Shown here: positions 7,878-14,768 of the stretch, one piece after another
Layout: each line of letters starts with the position of its first letter
Position numbering within the stretch: the first letter of the stretch is position 1
Origin: Lachnospiraceae bacterium
GTDB taxonomy: Bacteria > Bacillota > Clostridia > Lachnospirales > Lachnospiraceae
Direction of reading: 5' to 3'
Length of the DNA stretch: 64,000 nt
Assembly (NCBI GenBank): GCA_003979345.1
Contig: RYVZ01000015.1
Span: 12,916-76,915, forward strand
Made by a program: the position numbers and the translations under genes
The notes under the pieces: model-generated
Seen by the model: only the letters and a program-made list of their open reading frames with translations
Databases searched by the model: none
What the model was told of the DNA's origin: nothing

Positions 7878-8687
7878 GTAAAGTCCCATCGGCTCCACAT
7901 GGATCACCGCCGCGACGACAATATGCGTGCCGTTCTCCGCATTGAAGTCCTCCAGATACGGAATGTGCTGGAAATAGTTTGCGTCCACTTCACCGCTCTC
8001 CACAACATTGTTCGGCTGAATATAATCGGTAAACTCCTTGATATCCAGCGTGATATTTTTTTCTGCAAGGATCTCCTTCGCAATCTCCAAAATCTCTGCA
8101 TGCGGTGCAGGGGATGCGGCGACTGTGATCGTCGTGCCCGACAGCGCCTCATAATCGACATCTGCCGCAAAGCCGTCCCCAGGCTCTTCCACGACACTGA
8201 CGACTGCACCGCCGTAAGTCTCAGCAATATAGTCCGCTGCTTTCTGACTTTCCAGTGCCGCCGCCAGCGCTTTTATAACGTCCGTATTCTCGTTTCCTTC
8301 CTTCACGGCTAGAATGTTCGCGTAGGAAGAAGCTGACCCCTCTATGACAAGCGAATCCTCCACAGGGTTTAATCCCGCCTCAATTGCATAATTGGAATTG
8401 ATAATGGCAAAATCCACGTCCTTCAGCACGTTTGGCACCTGCGCCGCCTCCACCTCCTGAAACTTGATGTCATACGGATTTTCTTCAATGTCCTGAATCG
8501 TGGCGGTGACGCCCGCATCCGCTTTTAAGGTGATATAGCCGTTCTCCTGCAAGAGCAAAAGCGCGCGTGCCTCATTCGTCGGGTCATTCGGAACTGCGAT
8601 CGTTACAGAATCACTTTTTCCTCCGCAGCCTGTAAGTGCCGTTAATCCCAGCACCGTGACCAAAAATAAAACCAATCTTTTTTTCAT
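7839..8687 (-). CDS. metQ: methionine-binding lipoprotein MetQ/NlpA, circularly permuted
   Basis: Solute-binding lipoprotein of the methionine importer, 282 residues. The signal peptide ends in the lipobox LTGC (Cys21). The family order is GxTPAPHAEIL, then DANYFQHxPYL and EPMGLY, then VAVPNDxTNxxRALLLL, then EAAQ and NxNYAxxAGL. Here VTIAVPNDPTN comes first (residues 28-38) followed by EAAQ (80-83) and NSNYAIEAGL (97-106), while the normally N-terminal block TITVAASPAPHAEIL starts at 186, with DANYFQHIPYL at 235-245 and EPMGLYGGK at 265-273, and the protein then ends. All conserved blocks are present, so the fold is probably complete with new ends at a linker. It is first in metQ-metN-metI. 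Confidence 0.9.
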   Translation of the reverse strand: MKKRLVLFLVTVLGLTALTGCGGKSDSVTIAVPNDPTNEARALLLLQENGYITLKADAGVTATIQDIEENPYDIKFQEVEAAQVPNVLKDVDFAIINSNYAIEAGLNPVEDSLVIEGSASSYANILAVKEGNENTDVIKALAAALESQKAADYIAETYGGAVVSVVEEPGDGFAADVDYEALSGTTITVAASPAPHAEILEIAKEILAEKNITLDIKEFTDYIQPNNVVESGEVDANYFQHIPYLEDFNAENGTHIVVAAVIHVEPMGLYGGKQSTLDVLAQ

Positions 8688-9002
8688 AACTCCTCATCCT
8701 CCTGTTTTGTTTTCTTAATTTCTAGGAATGAACTTATGATACACGATGTCCTGCCGCTTTTCCAATATCATATAGATATAGTAGGTTATAGGCGCAGGCT
8801 ATAACACAGGTATAAAGCGGAAATAAATCATTTATCAGCGCTGATACCAATCATAACGGAATCATTGAAATCACTTGGAACATTTAACAATTAACCATGA
8901 AAGTCTAAGACACACAGTTGTGAGGTAAATTTATTAAATTCTATTGTTAAGCCAATACTAAATACCGTATTATATAGAAAATGGTCGAAGGGAAGTGATA
9001 CT
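8688..9002. other. metQ / relic-gene divergent intergenic region
   Basis: Holds the metQ promoter and a LysR-type dyad on the minus side and a promoter for the toxin-antitoxin relic on the plus side (TTGTTA 8944-8949, 18-bp spacer, TATTAT 8968-8973). No SAM riboswitch core is present. Nothing else is recognised. Confidence 0.5.
8728..8804 (-). promoter_or_regulatory. metQ promoter and LysR-type dyad
   Basis: On the minus strand a TTGGAA / 18 bp / TATCAT promoter precedes metQ. Upstream of it, at 8786-8804, lies TTATAGCCTGCGCCTATAA, a perfect 6-bp inverted repeat with 7-bp spacer that fits the T-N11-A rule of LysR-type activators. The LysR gene at 9371 is the obvious candidate; this link is inference. 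Confidence 0.55.
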
Positions 9003-9126
9003 ATGGCACCTGCAGCACAGGCAATCAGAAATCAGGAAATCCTAAAAACTGAAAATTCCGAAAAAGCCGCCATAGGCGCATTATATGATGAACTCTCTTA
9101 GGGAATAGAAAGTCTGAAAAAAGGCG
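9003..9126 (+). pseudogene. antitoxin-like gene relic
   Basis: ATG at 9003 (AGGGAAG upstream) encodes 32 residues, MAPAAQAIRNQEILK...GALYDELS, and then meets TAG at 9099-9101. The same frame continues as GIESLKKGDV, which together resembles the C-terminal toxin-binding tail of small type II antitoxins (ALYDEL-KGI-SL). The N-terminal DNA-binding part is missing. It sits directly before a toxin-like fragment in another frame. I read it as a decayed toxin-antitoxin operon. Confidence 0.45.
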
Positions 9127-9369
9127 ATGTTAATATGCGGAAGATTTTTCAAGAAAATAAAGAAGACAATCAAGGAACTGGATTCCTTTCCAAAAGGCTA
9201 TGAAGCTACGGGATATGTGATTGAGGGATTGATCATTTATTTCAAGCCTTATAGTACATATTTAATCTTCTTTGTTGTGGAGCATTCAACAATTGCGGTA
9301 ATTCTATTCTTGAAAGACCGCATGTATTGGCAATCTATTATCAAGAAAATGCAGAAAGTCAATAGATAA
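9127..9369 (+). pseudogene. RelE/ParE-family toxin fragment
   Basis: The open frame encodes 80 residues. From FFKKIKKTI on it matches the C-terminal two thirds of RelE/ParE toxins: a helix, then GYVIEGLIIYFKP, STYLIFFVV and VILFLKDRMYWQSII, where the family usually has YLIFYxV and a VLxxRRDWxxL-like end. The N-terminal strand and first helix are missing, and no ribosome binding site precedes the ATG. It is probably inactive, left by a deletion that also removed the end of the antitoxin. Confidence 0.5.
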
Positions 9370-9370
9370 T

Positions 9371-10324
9371 TTACTTCAATCCTCCTGTTTCGGTGATACT
9401 CTGCGGATCACTGCCCTGCAGGTATTCCCGTATTTTTTCGATATACAGCTCTGCAAGGCTGCTTAAGATATGATTCTTTTTTATGATATAACCGATCTTC
9501 ATCGTCATGCTTTCCGTGCCGTCGTCTTTTAACGGAATCGCGCGGTAATCCCCTCCGTTCAGCTCCCCGCAGATAATGCCGGAACACAGCGTGTAACCGT
9601 TTAATCCGACCATGAGATTCAGGACCGTCGCCCGGTCGTTCGCCTTGATCGTCTGGGAATACTCATTCATTGTAAAGATTTCCTCCAAAAAATAAAACGA
9701 ATCGTTCCCGCCCTGTTCAAACGAAAGAAACGGATATCCGCCAAGCTCCTCCATGCAGATACTTTTTTTGTCCGCAAGCGGATGCCCTTTCCATAGATAT
9801 ACATAAGCTTTGCAGTCGATCAGCTGATGAAACTCGATCTCATTGGCATTCAGGAGCTTCATGATCGCCTTGCGGTTAAACTCGCTCAGATACAAAATGC
9901 CGATCTCACTGCGCAGATTTGTCACATCGTCAATGACCTCCCGCGTCTTTGCCTCTTTGATCGCAAATTCGTATTGGGAAGCATCCATATTCTTGACCAT
10001 CTCCACAAATGCCTTGACCGCAAACGAATAATGCTGCGTCGTCACGCTGAATTTCTTTTTGATATTCCCTGACGGACCGTATTTTTCCGCAAGCTGCTCA
10101 TACTGATCGTAAACCTGTCTTGCGTAAGCAATAAATTCCCGCCCGTCATTTGTAAGCGTCACGCCCCTTGCGCCGCGGTTAAATATCGTAATACCCAGTT
10201 CTCTTTCCAGTTCCTGCATGGCTCCAGTGAGCGACGGCTGCGATATATACAGGACCTCGGCAGCTTTATTCATGGAGCCTGTCTCCGAAATAACGATTGC
10301 ATAATGTAATTGTTGTAAAGTCAT
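9371..10324 (-). CDS. LysR-family transcriptional regulator
   Basis: DNA-binding regulator of 317 residues. The N-terminal winged helix-turn-helix (residues 1-60; GSMNKAAEVLYISQPSLTGA) is followed by a type 2 periplasmic-binding-protein-like effector domain. The start at 10324 has GGGAGG 5 nt upstream. Its position next to metQNI and near cysK suggests control of sulfur or methionine uptake, like CysB/CmbR-type regulators; the ligand cannot be read from sequence. A matching dyad lies upstream of metQ. Confidence 0.88.
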   Translation of the reverse strand: MTLQQLHYAIVISETGSMNKAAEVLYISQPSLTGAMQELERELGITIFNRGARGVTLTNDGREFIAYARQVYDQYEQLAEKYGPSGNIKKKFSVTTQHYSFAVKAFVEMVKNMDASQYEFAIKEAKTREVIDDVTNLRSEIGILYLSEFNRKAIMKLLNANEIEFHQLIDCKAYVYLWKGHPLADKKSICMEELGGYPFLSFEQGGNDSFYFLEEIFTMNEYSQTIKANDRATVLNLMVGLNGYTLCSGIICGELNGGDYRAIPLKDDGTESMTMKIGYIIKKNHILSSLAELYIEKIREYLQGSDPQSITETGGLK

Positions 10325-10364
10325 GGAAACCTCCCTGCACAACGGTTTTGCATTTCCCTGATTT

Positions 10365-10569
10365 TACCATGTCAGCAGGAAATCAAGCGCGAACGTAGTG
10401 AGCATTTGATTTCACCTGACATGGTAACGAGAAAATGGTAAGCGCAAAGCGCGACAGACGCGCAGCGGCGGCATTTTCGAGTTTATTTTATCATGTGCTC
10501 CGCACATGCTTACACTTAGCGATGCACACTCGCTTCACTCGGCGCGGTAAAATGTCTGACGACATTTTA
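10365..10569. repeat. cluster of palindromes
   Basis: Three separate inverted repeats in 205 bp: 10365-10426 (imperfect arms of about 21 bp, TACCATGTCAG... / ...CTGACATGGTA, loop about 20 nt), 10492-10508 (CATGTGC TCC GCACATG), and 10548-10569 (TAAAATGTC TGAC GACATTTTA, perfect 9-bp arms). None ends in a T-run. They look like small mobile palindromic units. Confidence 0.55.
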
Positions 10570-10610
10570 TCATAAGCCCACATTCCGCGCAATGTTCGTG
10601 CCACATGTCT

Positions 10611-10756
10611 GTATCAAGGTTATACTCTGTACACCGCTCAAAATCGTGCATTGTAAATCTGCTTCAAGATCATGTATGCTCTACATAATCGTGCCAAGGT
10701 CATGTACCACAAATCCATGCCAAATTCATGCAATATAAATCAGTGCCAAAATCATG
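10611..10756 (+). repeat. six degenerate 25-26-bp direct repeats
   Basis: Repeat starts at 10611, 10636, 10661, 10691, 10717 and 10743 (spacing 25, 25, 30, 26, 26). The core is close to GTGCCAAAATCATGC followed by an A/T-rich link. The array ends 16 bp before the -35 box of the rrf2 promoter, so it may be a multi-site regulator platform. Confidence 0.5.
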
Positions 10757-10771
10757 CCTTAAAGTCTGGTC

Positions 10772-10800
10772 TTGAATGCCTACAAAATACATGGTATTAT
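10772..10800 (+). promoter_or_regulatory. rrf2 promoter with degenerate Rrf2 operator
   Basis: -35 TTGAAT (10772-10777), 17-bp spacer, -10 TATTAT (10795-10800). The spacer holds CCTACAAAATACATGG (10779-10794), a weaker form of the palindrome at nifS and cysK, pointing to autoregulation. A hairpin TTCCGC AGGC GCGGAA (10815-10830) follows in the leader. Confidence 0.7.
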
Positions 10801-10887
10801 TGGGATATAAAAAATTCCGCAGGCGCGGAACTCTCGTAAAAAAAATGCAAAGAGGATTTCTTTAGAACTTTAGAAGGAGGTACACCC

Positions 10888-11304
10888 ATGCGGATTTCAA
10901 CAAAAGGAAGATACGCGCTTCGCATGATGCTCGACTTAGCGGAGCATCAGGAAGACGGTTATGTTTCGCTCGGTGAGATCGCCGTGCGTCAGAACATTTC
11001 CAAAAAATATTTGGAGCAGATCGTTCCGCTTCTTACACACGCTGATTTTTTGTTGACAAGCCGGGGATTTCAAGGCGGATACCGTCTTTCAAAAGCCGCC
11101 CCGGATTATACGGTCAAAGACATTTTAAGATTGACGGAAGGCAGTCTTGCCCCAGTCGCCTGTGTTTCCGATCATCCTGCCTGTGAGAGAAGCGCATCCT
11201 GCCCGACGCTGCCCCTCTGGCAGGGCTTAAATCAGGTCATCGACGATTATCTGAGCGGCATCACCTTGCAGGACTTAGCGGACGGCAAAACAGGGCAAAT
11301 ATAA
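10888..11304 (+). CDS. Rrf2-family transcriptional regulator (IscR/CymR type)
   Basis: DNA-binding regulator of 138 residues with the family start MRISTKGRYALRMML and winged helix to about residue 70 (SRGFQGGYRLSK). Three cysteines, Cys92, Cys99 and Cys105 (C-X6-C-X5-C), lie where IscR binds a [2Fe-2S] cluster, so it probably senses Fe-S status, unlike Cys-less CymR. A strong GAAGGAGG site precedes the ATG. It converges with cysK. Related palindromes in the promoters of nifS, cysK and its own gene make these likely targets. Whether it acts as IscR, as CymR (which works with CysK), or both cannot be settled from sequence. Confidence 0.92.
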   Translation: MRISTKGRYALRMMLDLAEHQEDGYVSLGEIAVRQNISKKYLEQIVPLLTHADFLLTSRGFQGGYRLSKAAPDYTVKDILRLTEGSLAPVACVSDHPACERSASCPTLPLWQGLNQVIDDYLSGITLQDLADGKTGQI

Positions 11305-11315
11305 CCCCGCCCTGT
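11290..11315 (+). terminator. hairpin at rrf2 3' end
   Basis: ACAGGGC (11290-11296) and GCCCTGT (11309-11315) form a 7-bp stem overlapping the rrf2 stop codon. The T-run after it is weak, so this is a possible terminator only. Confidence 0.4.
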
Positions 11316-11393
11316 TCTGCCGCCCATCCCCCTGATACCTGTCAAATCCTGCACGGATTCCCGGTAAAACGCCACTTTTCGTGTTGCTTCCCG

Positions 11394-12326
11394 TCACTCT
11401 TCTGCAAACATCGGCGTGGAAAGATAGCGATCGCCCGTATCGGGAAGCAGTGCCACAATGATCTTTCCCTTATTTTCAGGGCGCTTTGCAAGCTCGGCTG
11501 CCGCCCATACCGCGGCGCCCGAGGAAATTCCGACAAGCAATCCTTCTTTTCTGGCAAGCGTTCTGCCCGTCTCAAAAGCATCCTCATTTTCTACTGTAAT
11601 GATCTCATCATACACTTTTGTATTCAGTGTGTCCGGAACGAAGCCGGCGCCTATGCCCTGAATTTTATGAGCACCCGGCGTTCCTTTGGAAAGTACCGGA
11701 GAGTCTGCCGGTTCCACCGCTACGACCTTCACATTCGGATTTTTACTCTTTAAGTACTCGCCGACTCCCGTAATAGTTCCCCCTGTTCCGACACCTGCGA
11801 CAAACAGATCGACCTTTCCATCCGTATCTTCCCAGATCTCCGGGCCGGTCGTCGCCCGATGCGCCGCCGGATTCGCAGGATTCACAAACTGCCCGGGTAT
11901 AAAACTATTCTCCGTCTCTCTGGCAAGCTCCTCCGCCTTTTCGATCGCACCCTTCATTCCCTTTGCGCCTTCCGTCAAAACGATTTCCGCCCCGTATGCC
12001 CGCAGCAGGCTTCGACGCTCCACGCTCATTGTCTCCGGCATTGTCAGGATCATGCGGTACCCTTTCGAGGCAGCGATCGCGGCAAGTCCGATACCTGTAT
12101 TTCCGCTTGTCGGTTCAATAATGACCGAACCGGATTTCAAGAGTCCCCTCTTTTCCGCATCTTCGATCATCGCGCGCGCCACTCTGTCCTTCACGCTGCC
12201 CGCCGGGTTCAGATATTCCAGTTTCGCATAAATATCGGCTCCCAGAGATTTCTCCGCAATGTAATGATTCAGCTTCAAAAGCGGCGTTGCTCCGATCAGA
12301 TCGGTAATCTTTTCATATGTTTTCAC
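11394..12326 (-). CDS. cysK: cysteine synthase A (O-acetylserine sulfhydrylase)
   Basis: PLP enzyme of 310 residues that makes L-cysteine from O-acetyl-L-serine and sulfide. The PLP lysine is Lys46 in PAGSVKDR, the substrate loop PTSGNTG is at residues 72-78, and the phosphate-binding GTGGT appears in VGTGGTITG. Translation begins at GTG (12326) with AGGAGG upstream. A near-consensus promoter with an Rrf2-type palindrome over the transcription start precedes it. It supplies cysteine for NifS and converges with the Rrf2 regulator gene. Confidence 0.96.
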   Translation of the reverse strand: MKTYEKITDLIGATPLLKLNHYIAEKSLGADIYAKLEYLNPAGSVKDRVARAMIEDAEKRGLLKSGSVIIEPTSGNTGIGLAAIAASKGYRMILTMPETMSVERRSLLRAYGAEIVLTEGAKGMKGAIEKAEELARETENSFIPGQFVNPANPAAHRATTGPEIWEDTDGKVDLFVAGVGTGGTITGVGEYLKSKNPNVKVVAVEPADSPVLSKGTPGAHKIQGIGAGFVPDTLNTKVYDEIITVENEDAFETGRTLARKEGLLVGISSGAAVWAAAELAKRPENKGKIIVALLPDTGDRYLSTPMFAEE

Positions 12327-12369
12327 AGCCTTGCTCCTCCTGTTTCACAGACTTTCATAGAATATAACT

Positions 12370-12416
12370 CCTATGTAATTTATAGGCATTGTAACGCCAT
12401 TCCCAATATCTGTCAA
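12370..12416 (-). promoter_or_regulatory. cysK promoter with Rrf2-type operator
   Basis: -35 TTGACA (12416-12411), 17-bp spacer, -10 TACAAT (12393-12388). Just downstream, over the expected start of transcription, is the palindrome CCTATAAATTACATAGG (12386-12370). It differs from the nifS operator at only two central positions. Confidence 0.85.
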
Positions 12417-12505
12417 GCACTTTTTGCCTGACCGGAATGTGCTTTTCTCCTAAACGGCATATGCTTTCCGCGTCCCAGTCCGTTCAGGCATTCCGCATAA
12501 CTTCT

Positions 12506-13060
12506 TTATGCGGTGCCACTTTCCGGCTGCCGCCAAACCTTATCCACGCAGAACCGCGCCGCATAGCTGATCAGAAGTCCGCTGATCACACCGCACAAAA
12601 CATCGCTCGGGTAATGCACGCCCACATAGAGTCTTGACAGGGCGATCACGACCGCAAACAGAAAAAGCGGTATCCCGAATCGTTTCGGCAGGGTCTTGAC
12701 AAACACCCCTGCCGCAGAAAATGCCGCCGCGGAATGCCCCGATGGAAAAGAAAAATCTGTCAGTCTTGCAACCAGAGGCACCAGATCGGGAATCGCATCA
12801 TACGGTCTTGTCCGCGCGACGATCTGTTTTAATAAAAGATTGTTTACACAAAGCGAAAAGAACAGTGCAAGTAAACTCATGCATCCGGTCCTTCTGGTTT
12901 TTTTGAAGCATAAAAAGATGAGCGAGAGCGCGATCCAAATCATTCCTGCATCGCCCAGCCTTGTAATAAATACAAGAACCGGCGTCAGAAAGCGGTTTCT
13001 GACAAATTCCTGCAAAAATAATAAGATTCCCGCATCAAACTCCAATAATGTATGTATCAT
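12506..13060 (-). CDS. PAP2-family membrane phosphatase
   Basis: Integral membrane phosphatase of 184 residues. The three motifs of the PAP2/acid phosphatase superfamily are present: KQIVARTRP, PSGHSAAAF and SRLYVGVHYPSD. Hydrophobic segments surround them. Likely substrates are lipid pyrophosphates such as undecaprenyl pyrophosphate, or phosphatidylglycerol phosphate; the sequence does not decide. Confidence 0.88.
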   Translation of the reverse strand: MIHTLLEFDAGILLFLQEFVRNRFLTPVLVFITRLGDAGMIWIALSLIFLCFKKTRRTGCMSLLALFFSLCVNNLLLKQIVARTRPYDAIPDLVPLVARLTDFSFPSGHSAAAFSAAGVFVKTLPKRFGIPLFLFAVVIALSRLYVGVHYPSDVLCGVISGLLISYAARFCVDKVWRQPESGTA

Positions 13061-13123
13061 AGCCGTACCATATCCTCTGTTTCAGAATGACGTAAAGACA
13101 ATCTGCAGTCCTCTTTTTCCCGT

Positions 13124-13297
13124 TTACATCTGGTGCCGCACGATGCGATACTCGTCATCCAGCGAAAAATAAGGGCACGCATCATTTGTTCCTCTTAAAA
13201 AACGCTGCATATCGTCCTCATCCAGGTTCACATCGCAGACATAATATTCTTCCTCTTCATCATATGCGTAATGACTGCAGTTATCACAATTTGTCAT
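13124..13297 (-). CDS. small Cys-rich acidic protein (DUF6472-like)
   Basis: 57 residues starting MTNCDNCSHYAYDEEEE, with GGAGG 6 nt upstream. A CxxC pair at residues 4-7 and two later cysteines suggest a small metal-binding fold. I recall this as a short Clostridial family of unknown function (DUF6472); that assignment is from memory. It lies between the cation exchanger and the PAP2 gene on the same strand. Confidence 0.7.
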   Translation of the reverse strand: MTNCDNCSHYAYDEEEEYYVCDVNLDEDDMQRFLRGTNDACPYFSLDDEYRIVRHQM

Positions 13298-13385
13298 ATT
13301 GGGCCTCCATGCTGAAACTGTTTTGGGGAACAAACAACGGCTCAGGTTTTGCGTCCCATTTTACAACCTTTTTGTCCCGGTTACC

Positions 13386-14321
13386 CTATGCCGTCATCAA
13401 AAGATGCGCAAAATATCCCGCATAGGCAATGAGCATGACCAAGCCCGCCCATCTGCGCAGCACCCTGTCTTTTGCCGTCGTAACCATCAAAAAAGCCGCT
13501 GCCGCGATGCCGATGATACCGTCTAAGAGGAATGCACGCTGATAGGGGACGGCTGTGATGAGTGACGTCGTACCAAGCACAAACAAAATATTAAAAATAT
13601 TGCTGCCGATGATATTGCCGATCGCAATATCCGCGCTTCCCTTGCGCGCAGCCGTCACGGAGGTGATCAGTTCTGGCAGCGATGTGCCGAATGCCACGAT
13701 TGTCAGACCGATCAGCCGGTCGGTCATTCCCATTGCCGTTGCGATCGCCGATGCATTATCGACCGTAAGCTGACTGCCAAATACAATTGCAGCAAGACCG
13801 CCTGCCGTCATCAAAAGAATCATCCAGATGCTTTTTTTCTCACCGGTCTCTCCTTCATCTCCGCCCTTTTTCGCCTGTGTGATCAGATAAGCAAAAAAGC
13901 ACAGGAACACACCCCAAAGAATCAGTCCGGAACTCAGCGTAAGCTCCTGCTCTAAATATCCCATTGCAGCGAGCAGTACAGAGATCCCGATCAGAAACGG
14001 CATCTCATAACGGACCGTGTTTTTCTGAACCTTGAGCGGGCGGATACATGCCGTCAATCCTAAAATAAGCAGGATATTCATGATATTGCTCCCGAGGATA
14101 TTGCCAACCGATAAGTCTGCGCTGCCTCCGATCCCTGCCACAATACTGATCGCCGCCTCGGGTGCACTCGTCCCAAACGCCACGATCGTTAAGCCGATCA
14201 CGATCTGCGGAATATGAAAACGCTGCGCGATCCCGACCGCTCCGTCCACAAAATAATCTGCTCCTTTGAGCAAAAGCACAAATCCGATAAACAACAATAC
14301 GACATTCCAAGCCAGTTCCAT
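13386..14321 (-). CDS. calcium/sodium antiporter (CaCA family, YrbG-like)
   Basis: Membrane exchanger of 311 residues with two homologous halves. Each carries an alpha repeat of the cation/Ca2+ exchanger superfamily: GLTIVAFGTSAPE...GNILGSNIMNI and GLTIVAFGTSLPE...GNIIGSNIFNI. Likely exports Ca2+ or Mn2+ in exchange for Na+ or H+. The ATG at 14321 with GAGAGGTG upstream is preferred over GTG at 14330. A yybP-ykoY-type riboswitch with terminator precedes it, so Mn2+ is the probable signal. Confidence 0.93.
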   Translation of the reverse strand: MELAWNVVLLFIGFVLLLKGADYFVDGAVGIAQRFHIPQIVIGLTIVAFGTSAPEAAISIVAGIGGSADLSVGNILGSNIMNILLILGLTACIRPLKVQKNTVRYEMPFLIGISVLLAAMGYLEQELTLSSGLILWGVFLCFFAYLITQAKKGGDEGETGEKKSIWMILLMTAGGLAAIVFGSQLTVDNASAIATAMGMTDRLIGLTIVAFGTSLPELITSVTAARKGSADIAIGNIIGSNIFNILFVLGTTSLITAVPYQRAFLLDGIIGIAAAAFLMVTTAKDRVLRRWAGLVMLIAYAGYFAHLLMTA

Positions 14322-14437
14322 GATAAGCACCTCTCCCTCTCAAAAATGCAAGCGCCTTTTTCTCCCTGCCGGACATACCGTCACTGAAAGAACATACTTT
14401 CACTCAACAGGAACCTATGCGATTCTTTCCCGTGATA

Positions 14438-14565
14438 CAAAAAAGACTTCTGCACACACTGTTAAGTCTGTGCAAAAGTCTTGTTCCTAATCACCTTAGG
14501 GGTATAGCCACGGGCTCATCACCCGGGGTATGTTGACTATACGCTTGCAACTACTCCCTTTTGTC
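14438..14565 (-). promoter_or_regulatory. yybP-ykoY-like (Mn2+) riboswitch with terminator
   Basis: On the minus strand the leader has AAAAGGGAGTAGTTGC, GTCAACATAC, CCCCGGGTGATGAGCCCG and CCCCTAAGGTGATTAGG, matching hallmarks of the manganese-sensing class, whose conserved loops contain GGGGAGTAG-type and GTCAACA-type sequence. It is followed by a strong terminator at 14483-14438 (AAGACTTtTGCACA / TGTGCAgAAGTCTT, then T6). High Mn2+ is known to turn such genes on. The class assignment is by eye. Confidence 0.78.
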
Positions 14566-14571
14566 AACCAT

Positions 14572-14600
14572 AATGTAACACACCCTGTCCCGTCTGTCAA
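14572..14600 (-). promoter_or_regulatory. promoter of the riboswitch-exchanger transcript
   Basis: TTGACA (14600-14595), 17-bp spacer, TACATT (14577-14572), a few bases upstream of the riboswitch. Confidence 0.75.
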
Positions 14601-14768
14601 CGAATTTTTCGAATTGTTATTCCTTAAATTTTCAAACAGTTTTTCTTTCCCTGCGTGAGTGATACGCCAACTGTGATTGTAAGCCTTTATTCGTCGTAAA
14701 AAGAGCCTGCCCGGTTCTTAAAACATCATTCACTTTTCACGGCAGATCCGACATCCCCTGCAGTCTCT

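Noticed and set aside
8688..9002. SAM (S-box) riboswitch upstream of metQ
   Set aside because: No AGAGGTGGAGGGACTGGCCC-like core or suitable terminator; only a promoter and LysR-type dyad are seen.
10611..10756. CRISPR array
   Set aside because: The 25-bp units are degenerate and directly adjacent, with no constant repeat separated by unique spacers, and no cas genes are present.
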